A DNA stretch of 64,000 bases from Microbacterium hydrocarbonoxydans (GCF_904831005.1 NZ_LR882982.1:806001-870000); one strand, 5' to 3'. Shown: positions 10,108 through 21,568, counted from the stretch's first letter. The notes: a model not told the origin generated them from the sequence alone. Numbers and translations: made by a program.

Positions 10108-11328
10108 CTACTCGCCCGAGGAGCGGGTCGGAGCGACGCGATCGGCGAGGATCGCTCGACGCTGCGTTCCGATGCGCGTGAGGATCAGCGTCGCCGAGGC
10201 ATCGCCGCGAAGTGCGAGCTTCTTGCGGAAGGCGGCGGGGTCGATGTCCATTCCGCGCTTCTTGATCTCCAGTGTGCCGATGCCGTGCGCCTTCAGGGCG
10301 GAGCTGATCGCCTTCGGGTTCGCCGCCAGCACCTCTCGCACGCGGAACGACTGCACGAACGGACTCGTGAGTGCGGCATCGGAAGTCAGGTAGGCGATCT
10401 TCTGATCGAGCATCCCGGCGTCGAGGTCCCGGGCCACGTCGCCGATCAGCCTGGCCCGGATCACCGCGCCGTCGGGCTCGTGCACGAACGCTCCCAGCTC
10501 CCGGACGGGAGCGTCTTCCGCATCCGCCCCGGCCCTGAGCTCGTGCGACTCGTCGCCCCTGATGATCAGCGCCGAGCGTCGGACTCCCTCACGGGCCAGG
10601 ATGCCCGTCCACACCACGAGCTCCACCACGCTGCCGTCTGCGCTGACCCACTGCGTCTCGGCATCGTCGGGCAGCGCACCCCGATCGTGCCCGGGGCCGA
10701 GCTTGATGCCCGTCGGGATGCGCGATGCCACGGCGAACGCCCAGTCCAGCGGTGGCGAGTACTCGTCGGACGCGACGCGGCGCGTGTCGCCATGCCCCTG
10801 AGTGCGCCGAGCGGGATCCATCCAGACGGCCTGTGCGCCGTCCGCACCGTCGGGCACGTTCTCCTGCGCCGTGCCGTGGCGCACGATGGCGTCGTCGCCG
10901 AACGGCGCGAGGTTGTACGCGGCGATGGCGGCGGTGACCTCATCGGCGTCGACGGCGACGACGTCGAGGCCGGCTCCCGCGAACGCGAGTGCATCGCCGC
11001 CGATCCCGCATCCGAGGTCCGCCACTCGGGTGATCCCGGCCCTGCGCAGGCGCTGCGCATGCCGCGCTGCGACGCCGAGTCGGGTCGACTGCTCGAGTCC
11101 CGCTCGAGTGAAGAGCATCCGGCGTGCGAAGGGACCGAACTTCGACACGGCCTTCGAGCGGAGATGCGCTTGTCCGACCACCGCAGAGACGAGGTCGGGG
11201 GAGTGTCCTGCGGCTCGCAGCCGCGAGACCGCGCGCGCGACGTCTGCGACCTGATCGATCGGGCCCACCGCGTCCAGCAGTTCGAGGCCTTCGGGGGTGA
11301 GCAGGGCGCTCAGCTCGGACATCTCCAC
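10108..11328 (-). CDS. class I SAM-dependent methyltransferase with THUMP-like domain
   Basis: 406 residues from a GTG at 11328, with a leaderless-type -10 box 6 bases upstream. The N-terminal helical region is followed by the SAM-binding glycine loop VADLGCGIGGDALAFAG (near 103-119) and an acidic VVAVDAD strand. An MDPARR motif occupies the catalytic DPP(Y/F)-like position, and the C-terminal RVREVLAANPKAISSALKAHGIGTLEIKKRG is the THUMP-like domain. Related proteins are presumed RNA methyltransferases, but the target is not known. The gene converges on the preceding one with only 2 bases between the stops. Confidence 0.85.
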   Translation of the reverse strand: MEMSELSALLTPEGLELLDAVGPIDQVADVARAVSRLRAAGHSPDLVSAVVGQAHLRSKAVSKFGPFARRMLFTRAGLEQSTRLGVAARHAQRLRRAGITRVADLGCGIGGDALAFAGAGLDVVAVDADEVTAAIAAYNLAPFGDDAIVRHGTAQENVPDGADGAQAVWMDPARRTQGHGDTRRVASDEYSPPLDWAFAVASRIPTGIKLGPGHDRGALPDDAETQWVSADGSVVELVVWTGILAREGVRRSALIIRGDESHELRAGADAEDAPVRELGAFVHEPDGAVIRARLIGDVARDLDAGMLDQKIAYLTSDAALTSPFVQSFRVREVLAANPKAISSALKAHGIGTLEIKKRGMDIDPAAFRKKLALRGDASATLILTRIGTQRRAILADRVAPTRSSGE

Positions 11329-11334
11329 CCGTTC

Positions 11335-11340
11335 AGCTTA
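11335..11340 (-). promoter_or_regulatory. -10 box of the methyltransferase gene
   Basis: On the minus strand TAAGCT is followed by 6 bases and the GTG at 11328. It supports this start rather than the ATG two codons later. Confidence 0.45.
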
Positions 11341-11370
11341 GGCGGGTGCCCCATCGCTCCGCGTTCGCGG

Positions 11371-11397
11371 CTGGCACTCGCATTGCATGAGTGCCAG
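11371..11397. promoter_or_regulatory. CIRCE operator 1 (HrcA site)
   Basis: CTGGCACTC-N9-GAGTGCCAG is a perfect 9-base inverted repeat. It matches the CIRCE consensus TTAGCACTC-N9-GAGTGCTAA in its core. It overlaps a plausible -35 (TTGCAT, 11383-11388), so HrcA binding would block groES transcription. Confidence 0.92.
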
Positions 11398-11406
11398 CGC
11401 ACCGCA

Positions 11407-11412
11407 TAGACT
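11407..11412 (+). promoter_or_regulatory. -10 box of groES
   Basis: TAGACT lies 18 bases after TTGCAT (11383-11388). It sits between the two CIRCE operators, so the promoter is flanked on both sides. Confidence 0.6.
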
Positions 11413-11416
11413 GGTG

Positions 11417-11443
11417 TTAGCACTCTCGGGTTGAGAGTGCGAA
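11417..11443. promoter_or_regulatory. CIRCE operator 2 (HrcA site)
   Basis: TTAGCACTC-N9-GAGTGCGAA keeps the left arm exactly and 7 of 9 bases of the right arm of the CIRCE consensus. It starts 5 bases downstream of the -10 box, over the expected transcription start. Confidence 0.93.
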
Positions 11444-11483
11444 CAAGTCTTTCGTGTCAGCGTCAAGAAAGAAGAGGTAGACC

Positions 11484-11780
11484 GTGTCGGTTTCCATCAA
11501 GCCGCTCGAGGACCGCATCGTCATCAAGCAGGTCGAGGCCGAGCAGACCACCGCGAGTGGCCTGGTCATCCCCGACACCGCAAAGGAGAAGCCCCAGGAG
11601 GGCGAGGTCGTGGCCGTGGGCCCCGGCCGCATCGATGACAACGGCAACCGTGTTCCGCTCGACGTCGCCGTCGGCGACCGCGTGCTCTACAGCAAGTACG
11701 GCGGCACCGAGGTGAAGTTCGGCGCAGACGAGTTCCTCGTCCTGTCGGCCCGCGACGTGCTCGCGGTCGTCGTTCGCTGA
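11484..11780 (+). CDS. groES: co-chaperonin GroES
   Basis: 98 residues from GTG 11484, preceded by an AAGAAGAGG ribosome site. The 10-kDa lid of the GroEL folding chamber: [10 protein letters not shown] at the start, the mobile loop [14 protein letters not shown], and the [10 protein letters not shown] core are typical. The gene stands alone: it ends in a strong terminator and no groEL follows. Many actinobacteria keep a groEL copy elsewhere. Two CIRCE sites predict strong heat-shock control by HrcA. Confidence 0.97.
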   Translation: MSVSIKPLEDRIVIKQVEAEQTTASGLVIPDTAKEKPQEGEVVAVGPGRIDDNGNRVPLDVAVGDRVLYSKYGGTEVKFGADEFLVLSARDVLAVVVR

Positions 11781-11835
11781 TCAGCGGACCGCCCTGTTCC
11801 TGAGCCCGACGAGAGTCAGGGGCGCATGTTCCTCG

Positions 11836-11872
11836 GAGAGGGCCCGGATGCATCACGCATCCGGGCCCTCTC
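11836..11872 (+). terminator. terminator after groES
   Basis: A perfect 16-base-pair stem (11836-11851 with 11857-11872) around the loop ATCAC. It is GC-rich and lacks a long T-run, which is usual for actinobacterial terminators. The stem top reads CCGGATGC/GCATCCGG. Confidence 0.85.
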
Positions 11873-11873
11873 T

Positions 11874-11917
11874 GCATGTCCGGACACGGGGCGTGGCATG
11901 TCCGGACACGGGGCGTG
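11874..11917. repeat. 22-base tandem duplication
   Basis: Two identical 22-base units (11874-11895 and 11896-11917) begin GCATGTCCGGACACGG. Each contains the perfect 10-base palindrome TGTCCGGACA. The unit resembles the centre of the palindromic repeat at 4056-4070 (GCATGCCCGGACAACGG). It lies between the groES terminator and the rarD promoter. Confidence 0.8.
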
Positions 11918-11979
11918 CGATTCCTGCCAATCACGAGCCGGCGGCCGCTGACGGGCTCTGCGCACCTCCGCTCCGGGCG

Positions 11980-11985
11980 TAGTGT
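11980..11985 (+). promoter_or_regulatory. -10 box of rarD
   Basis: TAGTGT is 6 bases upstream of the GTG at 11992, giving a predicted leaderless mRNA. Confidence 0.5.
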
Positions 11986-11991
11986 TGTGCG

Positions 11992-12930
11992 GTGACCCTG
12001 ACGACGCCCACGGCCCGAGCGACCCAGACGGCGGGAGTCGCGTACGCCGGTGGTGCCTATCTCCTCTGGGGAGTGCTCCCGCTGTACTTCCTGCTGCTTG
12101 CGCCGACCGGCCCGTGGGAGGTCGTCGCCTGGCGGGTGCTGCTCTCGTTCGTGTTCTGCGCTCTTCTTCTCACGGTCACGCGCGGTTGGCAGGCACTGCG
12201 CGCGATCGTGCGCCAGCCGAAGCTGCTCGGGTGGACGGCGCTGGCCGGGGTGCTGATCTACGTCAACTGGCAGGTGTTCCTCATCGGCACCCTCACCGGT
12301 CACGTGGTCGAGACGAGCCTCGGGTACTTCATCAATCCGATCGCGACCGTGCTGCTGGGCGTCTTCGTGCTGAAGGAGCGCATCCGCAGGCTCCAGTGGG
12401 CGGCCATCGGCATCGCCGTCGTCGCCGTGGTCGTGATCGTCGTCTTCCACGGCTCGTTCCCCTGGATCGCACTCTCGCTCACGGCATCGTTCGGGGTCTA
12501 CGGGCTCGTGAAGAAGAAGATCGGCCCGGCCGTCGATGCGATCAGCGGGCTCACGCTGGAGTCGTTCTGGCTGATCCCGATCGCGGTGGTGCAGTTGATC
12601 CTCGTGGCGACGACGCCCGCAGGCATCACGATGGGGCAGTACGGCGCCTGGCACGCGGTGCTGCTCGCGTTCGCCGGTGTGGCGACCGCGGTTCCGCTGC
12701 TGCTCTTCGCGGCGGGCACCAGGCGCATCGACCTGACCGTGATCGGAATGATCCAGTTCGTGACTCCTGTGATGCAGTTCATCATCGGCGCGGCGGTGCT
12801 CGGCGAGCCCATGCCGATCGAGCGCTGGCTGGGGTTCGTGATCGTCTGGATCGCTATCGGCGTGTTCGTCGTCGACCTGCTGCTCGCCGCTCGCCGGGGT
12901 CGTCGAGCGACGCATCCCGACCCTCTCTGA
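11992..12930 (+). CDS. rarD: EamA/RarD family drug/metabolite transporter
   Basis: 312 residues with about ten hydrophobic segments, made of two EamA repeats. The N-terminal segment AGGAYLLWGVLPLYFLLL and the TNW-like NWQVFLIGTLTGHVVETSLGYFINP are hallmarks of RarD (chloramphenicol-sensitive protein) transporters. FVTPVMQFIIGAAVLGEPM is the second-repeat signature. Substrate is not established for the family. It is monocistronic, with its own promoter. Confidence 0.9.
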   Translation: MTLTTPTARATQTAGVAYAGGAYLLWGVLPLYFLLLAPTGPWEVVAWRVLLSFVFCALLLTVTRGWQALRAIVRQPKLLGWTALAGVLIYVNWQVFLIGTLTGHVVETSLGYFINPIATVLLGVFVLKERIRRLQWAAIGIAVVAVVVIVVFHGSFPWIALSLTASFGVYGLVKKKIGPAVDAISGLTLESFWLIPIAVVQLILVATTPAGITMGQYGAWHAVLLAFAGVATAVPLLLFAAGTRRIDLTVIGMIQFVTPVMQFIIGAAVLGEPMPIERWLGFVIVWIAIGVFVVDLLLAARRGRRATHPDPL

Positions 12931-13076
12931 GCCTCGGGCGCAGCAGGCGTGGCACTCGGTGTCGGATCGTTAACGCACCGAAACATCGGCGACCCCAAAT
13001 CGACCAATTCCGGTCCTAGTGTTAGAGCACCCGAGCGTGGTTCACAAATCCACGTTCAGTAACGCAAGGGAGCATC

Positions 13077-14351
13077 ATGAACTCACTGAAGGGCTCGCGC
13101 AAGGCGAGGGTCTTCGCCGGGATCGCGCTGGCCAGCGCGGCCGCCATCGTCATCGCGGGCTGCAGCAGCACGCCGACCGAGGAGCCGTCGGAAGGCGGTG
13201 GATCGTCGTCCTCCGAGGACCTCACCCTCAAGCTCGGCTCGCTGCTTCCGCAGACCGGATCGCTGTCGTTCCTGGGCCCGCCCATGGAGTCGGGTGTCGG
13301 CCTCGCCGTCTCCGAGGTCAACGAGGCAGCAGCCGGCATCACCATCGACCTCACCGCCGAGGACGAGGGCGACACCGACACGAAGGCATACGAGACTTCC
13401 ATCACGAAGCTCGAGGGCGCCGACGTCTCGGCGATCGTGGGTGCTGCGGCATCGGGCGTCTCGCGTCTGATCCTCGACGGCAACGTCAGCGCAGGAATCC
13501 TGCAGATCTCGGCCTCGAACACCGGCCCGGACTTCACGGACTGGGACGACAACGGCCTCTACTTCCGCACGGCTCCCAGCGACCTGCTGCAGGGCGAGGT
13601 GCTCGGCAACCTGATCGCCGAGGACGGCGCCAAGACGCTCGGTGTGATCTACCAGAACGACGCCTACGGCACCGGTCTGTTCGAGAACATCAAGTCGACG
13701 TTCGAAGGTGCCGGCGGCGAGGTCGTCGCCGACGCGTCGTACAACGTCGGTGACGGACAGTTCGACGCTCAGGTCGCGACCATCACGGCCGCGAACCCCG
13801 ACGCCGTCGCCATCGTCTCGTTCGATCAGTTCAAGACGATCGCACCGCTGCTGTCGAACGCCGGCGTCTCTCCGGAGAAGTGGTACCTCGTCGACGGAAA
13901 CCTGTCGGACTACGGCTCCTCGCCCGACACCAACTTCCCGTTCTCGCTCGAGGGCGCGCAGGGCACCAAGCCCGGCCCCGCACTCGAGGACGACTTCACC
14001 GACCGTCTCCAGACCTTCTGGACCGGTGAGGGCAACTCCGAGGTCAACGACTTCACCTACGCGGCCGAGGCGTACGACGCCGTCGTGCTCGTGGCCCTGG
14101 CGTCGCTCGCGGCAGGTTCCACCGAGGGCGCCGACATCGCGGCCAAGATGCAGGAGGTCTCGGGAGGCAGCGGAGACGGTGAGAAGTGCACCAGCTTCGC
14201 CGACTGCGCCGAGATCATCAACGGCGGCGGGACGGCCGACTACGACGGCTACTCCGGCGAGGTCACGTTCGACGAGAACGGCGACCCGCAGGGTGCCTCG
14301 ATCGGCACGTACGTCTACGGAGCGGACAACATGATCACCCGCACCAACTGA
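13077..14351 (+). CDS. Liv-type ABC transporter substrate-binding lipoprotein
   Basis: 424 residues, with an AGGGAG ribosome site before the ATG. The signal peptide has a lipobox (VIAGCSS, Cys near residue 28), so the protein is lipid-anchored on the outer face of the membrane. Periplasmic-binding-protein type I fold of the LivJ/LivK group: KLGSLLPQTGSLSFLGPPM, an NDAYGTG segment and AEAYDAVVLVALA. It faces the convergent permease/ATPase genes at 14483-18564 across a double terminator and should feed that importer. Branched-chain or another amino acid is likely; amides and urea are also carried by this family. Confidence 0.92.
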   Translation: MNSLKGSRKARVFAGIALASAAAIVIAGCSSTPTEEPSEGGGSSSSEDLTLKLGSLLPQTGSLSFLGPPMESGVGLAVSEVNEAAAGITIDLTAEDEGDTDTKAYETSITKLEGADVSAIVGAAASGVSRLILDGNVSAGILQISASNTGPDFTDWDDNGLYFRTAPSDLLQGEVLGNLIAEDGAKTLGVIYQNDAYGTGLFENIKSTFEGAGGEVVADASYNVGDGQFDAQVATITAANPDAVAIVSFDQFKTIAPLLSNAGVSPEKWYLVDGNLSDYGSSPDTNFPFSLEGAQGTKPGPALEDDFTDRLQTFWTGEGNSEVNDFTYAAEAYDAVVLVALASLAAGSTEGADIAAKMQEVSGGSGDGEKCTSFADCAEIINGGGTADYDGYSGEVTFDENGDPQGASIGTYVYGADNMITRTN

Positions 14352-14371
14352 TCTTCACGATCACTCACGCG

Positions 14372-14400
14372 AAGGCCCCGGATGCATCATCCGGGGCCTT
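14372..14400 (+). terminator. terminator of the binding-protein gene
   Basis: A 13-base-pair stem (14372-14384 with 14388-14400) around the loop CAT, reading CCCCGGATG/CATCCGGGG at the top. It lies about 20 bases past the stop codon. Confidence 0.85.
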
Positions 14401-14434
14401 CGTCGTATGCGGCCACCACGCAGCTGCAGGCACG

Positions 14435-14471
14435 AGAGAGGGGCGGATGCGTATCGCATCCGCCCCTCTCT
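14435..14471 (-). terminator. terminator of the livHMGF operon
   Basis: A perfect 17-base-pair stem (14435-14451 with 14455-14471) around the loop TAT, 11 bases beyond the stop of the last minus-strand gene. It carries GCGGATGCG/CGCATCCGC at the top. It is likely active in both directions. Confidence 0.85.
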
Positions 14472-14482
14472 TCTCAGCGCTC

Positions 14483-15234
14483 TCAGGCGGCCTCTGTGCC
14501 CAGGGTTCCCAGGTAGAGCCCGATGACCTTCGGGTCGTTCAGCAGGTCACGTCCGGTGCCCTCGTACGCGTCCTTGCCCTGGTCGAGCACATATCCTCGA
14601 TCACAGATCTGCAGGCAGCGGCGAGCGTTCTGCTCGACCATGATCGTGGTCACGCCTGCCTTGTTGATGTCGGAGACGCGGATGAACGCATCGTCCTGGC
14701 GCACCGGGCTGAGACCCGCTGAGGGCTCGTCGAGCAGCAGCACCGACGGGTCCATCATGAGCGCCCGTGACATGGCGACCATCTGCCGCTCACCACCCGA
14801 CAGGGACCCCGCACGCTGCTCGAGGCGCTTGCCGAGCTCGGCGAAGATGCCGGTCACGAACTCGAGCCGCTCGGCGTAGATCTTGGGGTTCTGGTAGAGC
14901 CCCATCTGCAGGTTCTCCTCGATGGAGAGCGAGGGGAAGACGTTGTTGGTCTGCGGCACGAACGCGACGCCGCGCTTCACGAGCTTGTCGGCCTTGAGCC
15001 CGACGATGCTCTCGCCGTTCAGGGTGATCTCGCCGTCTCGCACGTTCACGAGACCGAACATCGCCTTCAGGAGCGTCGACTTGCCCGCGCCGTTCGGACC
15101 GATGATTCCGATCAGCTCACCTTTTCGGGCGATGAGATTGGCGCCGTTGAGAATGTTGACGCCCGGCAGATAGCCGGCGTGCACGCCCTTCATCTCGACG
15201 ACGACTCGGTCGTTCTTCACAGAAGCGTCATCGG

Positions 15235-15238
<4 letters not shown>
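14483..15238 (-). CDS. livF: Liv-type ABC transporter ATP-binding protein LivF
   Basis: 251 residues. ATPase subunit of an amino-acid importer: Walker A GPNGAGKST near 47-55, Q-loop in AFVPQTNN, signature LSGGERQMVAMSRAL, Walker B VLLLDEPSAGLSP and the H-region replaced by MVEQNARR, the typical LivF form. Its start overlaps the livG stop, and it is the last gene before the operon terminator. Confidence 0.95.
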
Positions 15239-16234
<996 letters not shown>

Positions 16235-16245
<11 letters not shown>

Positions 16246-17212
16246 AGGTCATCTCCCTCTTGTCTCCGAGAATCCCCTGGGGGCGGAAGATCACGAGCAG
16301 CATCAGGGCCACACCGACGAAGACGAACACGAGTGTGGACGCCTGGCTGTCGGACATCGGGAGGATCCCCGACTTCGCCAGCGCGGGCAGCAGGTTCGCC
16401 AGGAAGGCGAAGACCACCCAGAAGAGCACCGCTCCGAGCGTGGGGCCGAATACGGTGGCCGCGCCACCGAGCAGCAGGATGGTCCACAGGAAGAACGTCA
16501 GCGACGTCGTGTAGCTGCCAGGGACCACGGCGGAGGGGAGCACGAAGATGATGCCGCCCGCCGCGCCGATGATGCCGCCGACGACCAGGGCCTGCAGCTT
16601 GTATGCGAAGACGTTCTTGCCGAGCGAGCGCACCGCATCCTCGTCTTCGCGGATGCCCTTGAGCACACGACCCCAGGGGCTGCGCATGAGCGACCACACG
16701 AGCAGGATCGCGATCGCGAGGACGATGAGTCCGAACACGCGGTTCCACAGGTCGTTGGCGGTGAAGGTCCACGGACCGAAGCCGTAGGTGCCCTCGGGGA
16801 ACGGGTTGGCGTCGCGGAACCCTCCGTTGAACTGCGCGAGTCCGTCGGCGGAGTTCGTGTACTCGTCGAACACCTGCGTCGTGAAGAGCAGACGCACGAT
16901 CTCGCCGGCGGCGATCGTCGCGATGGCGAGGTAGTCGGCCCGCAGTCGCAGGGTCGGGATGCCGAGGATGATGGCGAACACCGCGCCGCCGATCAGTCCG
17001 ATCAGCATGCCGATCCACCAGGGGAGCCCGAAGGTGAGCACCGAGATGGCGTAGCCGTAGCCGCCGATGGCCATGAACGCGGCCATGCCGAAGTTGAGCA
17101 GACCCGCATAGCCGAAGTGCACCGCCAGGCCGGTGGCCGCGAGCGCATACGCGATCGTGACGGGGCTGAGCAGGTAGACCGCGGTGTTGGAGAAGATGCT
17201 TCCGAAGTCCAT
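16235..17212 (-). CDS. livM: Liv-type ABC transporter permease LivM
   Basis: 325 residues from ATG 17212. About eight to ten membrane helices. The conserved FGYAGLLNFGMAAFMAIGGY and LRLRADYLAIATIAAGEIVR blocks are LivM signatures; the latter contains the EAA-like coupling loop. The frame is open upstream inside livH but the start 2 bases after the livH stop gives the usual protein. It forms the membrane channel with LivH. Confidence 0.93.
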
Positions 17213-17214
17213 CG

Positions 17215-18564
17215 TCAGCCCAACCTTTCCTTGCGTCCGAGCAGACCCTGCGGCCTCACCAGGAGGATCACGATGAGGATGACCAGCGCACTCGCGTACT
17301 TCAGGTCGGAGGGGATCCACAGGGTCGAGATCTCGACCGCGATCCCGACGATGAGCGAGCCGACGAGGGCGCCGAACGCGGTGCCGAGTCCGCCGAGGGT
17401 GATGGCGGCGAAGATCAGGAGCAGCATCTGCACGCCCATGTCCCACTTCACGCCCGGGCGGAAGTACGCCCAGAGGATTCCGGAGATGGCGGCGAGCGAA
17501 CCGGCCAGGATCCACACGATGCGGATCACCCGGTCGACGTCGATGCCCGAGGCTGCGGCGAGCTGCGGGTTGTCGGAGATCGCTCTGGTCGCCTTGCCGA
17601 TGCGCGTGCGGGTGAGGAACCACGCGACGCCGACGATGACGACGATGCTGACGCCCATGCCGATCATGTCGATGTACGAGAGCGAGACGGGGCCGAACTG
17701 GATCGGAGTCGGGCTCGCACCGGGGAGCTGGCGGGTGCCGCCCCCGATGAAGTACTGGAAGACGTACCGCAGCGCGAGCGAGAGGCCGATGCTCACGATC
17801 ATGAGCTGCACGATGCCGAGACCGCGCCGTCGCAGAGGACGCCAGAGCCCTGCGTCCATGCCCCAGCCCAGGAGGCCTCCGCCGATCACGGCGGCGACGA
17901 TGCCGAGCCAGAGAGGAAGATGCCAGAACGAGGTCACGACCAGAGCCACGAGCCCGCCCCACGTCACCATCTCGGCATGAGCGAAGTTCGACAGCCGGGT
18001 CGTGCCGTAGATCAGCGCTGCGCCCATGGAGGCGAGCGCGAGCAGCAGGCCGAAGTTCAGACCGCCCACGAGTCGCGACACGAGCTGGTCGATGAAGGAG
18101 ACCGTGATCCGCTCGCCCTCGCCGAGGAAGAGGTTCATGATCTTGGTGCCGGTGAGTCCGAACTCGACCTCGAACGAGGCGGTGGTGCCCGAGATCGGCT
18201 GGGTGCCTTCGGGGAGCTGAGCCGCATCGACGATCACGCCCTCGGGCAGGGTGTCCTCGTCGACCGTGAGCGTGTACGTCGCCTTCTCGGGAACGTACAG
18301 GCGCCACTTGCCCTCGGCATCCGTCTCGGTCTCGCCGTCGAAGCCCTTGCCCTCGATCGTCATGACCACACCTTCGACCGGGTCGTCATCGAAGGTGATG
18401 ACACCGGCGAAGTAGAAGTCGGTGATCTCCTGCCCGTCATCCGTCTCTTCAGCGGCGGCCGATGCGGGAGGCTGCAGCCACAGGAAAGCGATGGCGAGGA
18501 GCGACGCCAGCAGGATCGTGACCCACCGCATTCCGCTTCGCTTCGCCGAGATCGTCGGACGCAC
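17215..18564 (-). CDS. livH: Liv-type ABC permease LivH with N-terminal exported domain
   Basis: 449 residues from GTG 18564, which has a clean GGAGG ribosome site 4 bases upstream. The permease part (about residues 150-449) has LivH motifs GLLLALASMGAALIYGTTR and LGGLGTAFGALVGSLIVG. Before it is a signal-peptide-like helix (WVTILLASLLAIAFLWL...ASA), then about 90 residues with a GVVMTIEGKGFDGETETDAE...YVPEKATYTL pattern, a carboxypeptidase-regulatory/prealbumin-like beta-sandwich. That domain would lie outside the membrane beside the binding protein. Ordinary LivH proteins are about 290-300 residues and lack it. Confidence 0.92.
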   Translation of the reverse strand: MRPTISAKRSGMRWVTILLASLLAIAFLWLQPPASAAAEETDDGQEITDFYFAGVITFDDDPVEGVVMTIEGKGFDGETETDAEGKWRLYVPEKATYTLTVDEDTLPEGVIVDAAQLPEGTQPISGTTASFEVEFGLTGTKIMNLFLGEGERITVSFIDQLVSRLVGGLNFGLLLALASMGAALIYGTTRLSNFAHAEMVTWGGLVALVVTSFWHLPLWLGIVAAVIGGGLLGWGMDAGLWRPLRRRGLGIVQLMIVSIGLSLALRYVFQYFIGGGTRQLPGASPTPIQFGPVSLSYIDMIGMGVSIVVIVGVAWFLTRTRIGKATRAISDNPQLAAASGIDVDRVIRIVWILAGSLAAISGILWAYFRPGVKWDMGVQMLLLIFAAITLGGLGTAFGALVGSLIVGIAVEISTLWIPSDLKYASALVILIVILLVRPQGLLGRKERLG

Positions 18565-18681
18565 AGAACCTCCAGCCCAGTACAGGGGCCATGACGGAGT
18601 TGTGCATCGGCCCTGATGTACGACGGTATGAGCGTAATGTGTCGGCTCTGTTTCAACCAAGGCACGATCTGCGCACGGTGA

Positions 18682-20334
<1,653 letters not shown>

Positions 20335-20346
20335 TTCGGAAGAGAT

Positions 20347-20378
20347 GAAGGACCGGATGCGAAAGCATCCGGTCCTTC
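20347..20378 (+). terminator. terminator after guaB
   Basis: A 14-base-pair stem (20347-20360 with 20365-20378) around a GAAA loop, 12 bases past the stop, reading CCGGATGC/GCATCCGG at the top. Confidence 0.88.
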
Positions 20379-20509
20379 GTCATGCTGCGCCCTCGCCACG
20401 TGTGTTGATATGCCAGTATTTAGTGACACCCGCTCGACTTCCCCTCGAGCTCCCCGCGCGAAGGGCGCAGAGAGTCATTCCGGACACTGGCCGGTAGGGG
20501 ACTTCCCCG

Positions 20510-21568
20510 ATGAGAGCCGTATATATGTCTCAGGATGCTCCCCGCGTCCTCGTCGTCGATGACGACCCCGACGTCGCCCTGCTCGTGAAGACCGTGCTCG
20601 AGAGACGCGCGGGCTGCGAGGTCGCGGTCGAACACGACGGCCGCTCCGCTGTCGAGCGACTCGAGAACTTCGCGGCGGACGCGGTCGTGACGGACATCGA
20701 GATGCCCGGTCTCGACGGTCTCGAGCTGCTGGCGGAGCTGCGTCGCAGCGATCCGCTGCTCCCGGTCATCGTGATGACGGCGCATGTCTCGGTCGAGTAT
20801 GCGGTCTCGGCGCTGCGCGCTCAGGCGGACGAGTTCCTCACGAAGCCACTCGACAACGCGAAGCTCGTCGAGGCCGTCACCCGCCTCGTGACGGAGGGCC
20901 GCGCACGCCGCGAAGCCAACCGCTCGAAGGAGGTCGTGCTCGCCATCGGCGCGCATCCCGACGATGTCGAGATCGGCGTCGGCGGACTCCTCGCGGCGCA
21001 TGCCCAGGCCGGCGACTCGATCACCATCCTGACCCTGTCGCGTGGTGCACGCGGGGGAGACGCCGACAGCCGGCAGCACGAATCGCTCGCGTCGGCCGAG
21101 ATGCTCGGCGCTCGGCTGTTCGTCAAGGACCTCATCGACACCGAGATCTCGGGTGGGGGCGCCACGGTGCGTCTGATCGAAGAGGTCGTGCAGGAGGTGC
21201 AGCCGACCATCGTCTACACGCACTCGTCGAACGACCGGCACCAGGACCACCGCGCCGTGAGCGAGGCGACGATCGCCGCGACCCGACGGGTCGGAACCGT
21301 CGCCTGCTACCAGAGCCCCTCGGCGACGATCGACTTCCGCCCGACGCGCTTCGTGCGCATCGACCAGTACATCTCGCAGAAGCTGCGGCTGCTCGAATGC
21401 TTCGGCTCGCAGACCGCGACCAGGGACTACCTCGACCCCGACTTCGTGACCGCCACCGCCCGGTACTGGTCGCGCTTCGGAGGAGGAGCGGCTGTGGAGC
21501 CGCTCGAGGTCGTTCGTGAGACCGCCGAGTTCATCGGCGCCCATGAACTCACTCGACGGGAGAGCTGA
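20510..21568 (+). CDS. receiver domain fused to PIG-L family deacetylase
   Basis: 352 residues from ATG 20510; ATG 20525 is an alternative start. Residues 12-125 are a CheY-like receiver: acidic pocket VVDDDP, phospho-acceptor Asp62 in VTDIEMPG, Thr90 and Lys112 in FLTKPL. Residues 143-352 are a PIG-L/LmbE zinc deacetylase with AHPDDVEIG (148-156) and the second metal site NDRHQDHRAV (241-250). PIG-L enzymes remove acetyl groups from GlcNAc-containing molecules. There is no DNA-binding domain, so phosphorylation probably controls the enzyme itself. It is the first gene of a seven-gene overlapping unit. Confidence 0.9.
   Translation: MRAVYMSQDAPRVLVVDDDPDVALLVKTVLERRAGCEVAVEHDGRSAVERLENFAADAVVTDIEMPGLDGLELLAELRRSDPLLPVIVMTAHVSVEYAVSALRAQADEFLTKPLDNAKLVEAVTRLVTEGRARREANRSKEVVLAIGAHPDDVEIGVGGLLAAHAQAGDSITILTLSRGARGGDADSRQHESLASAEMLGARLFVKDLIDTEISGGGATVRLIEEVVQEVQPTIVYTHSSNDRHQDHRAVSEATIAATRRVGTVACYQSPSATIDFRPTRFVRIDQYISQKLRLLECFGSQTATRDYLDPDFVTATARYWSRFGGGAAVEPLEVVRETAEFIGAHELTRRES

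Noticed and set aside
11781..11991. Deleted groEL after groES
   Set aside because: The gap has a strong terminator, a tandem repeat and the rarD promoter, with no groEL remnant; separate groEL loci are normal in actinobacteria.
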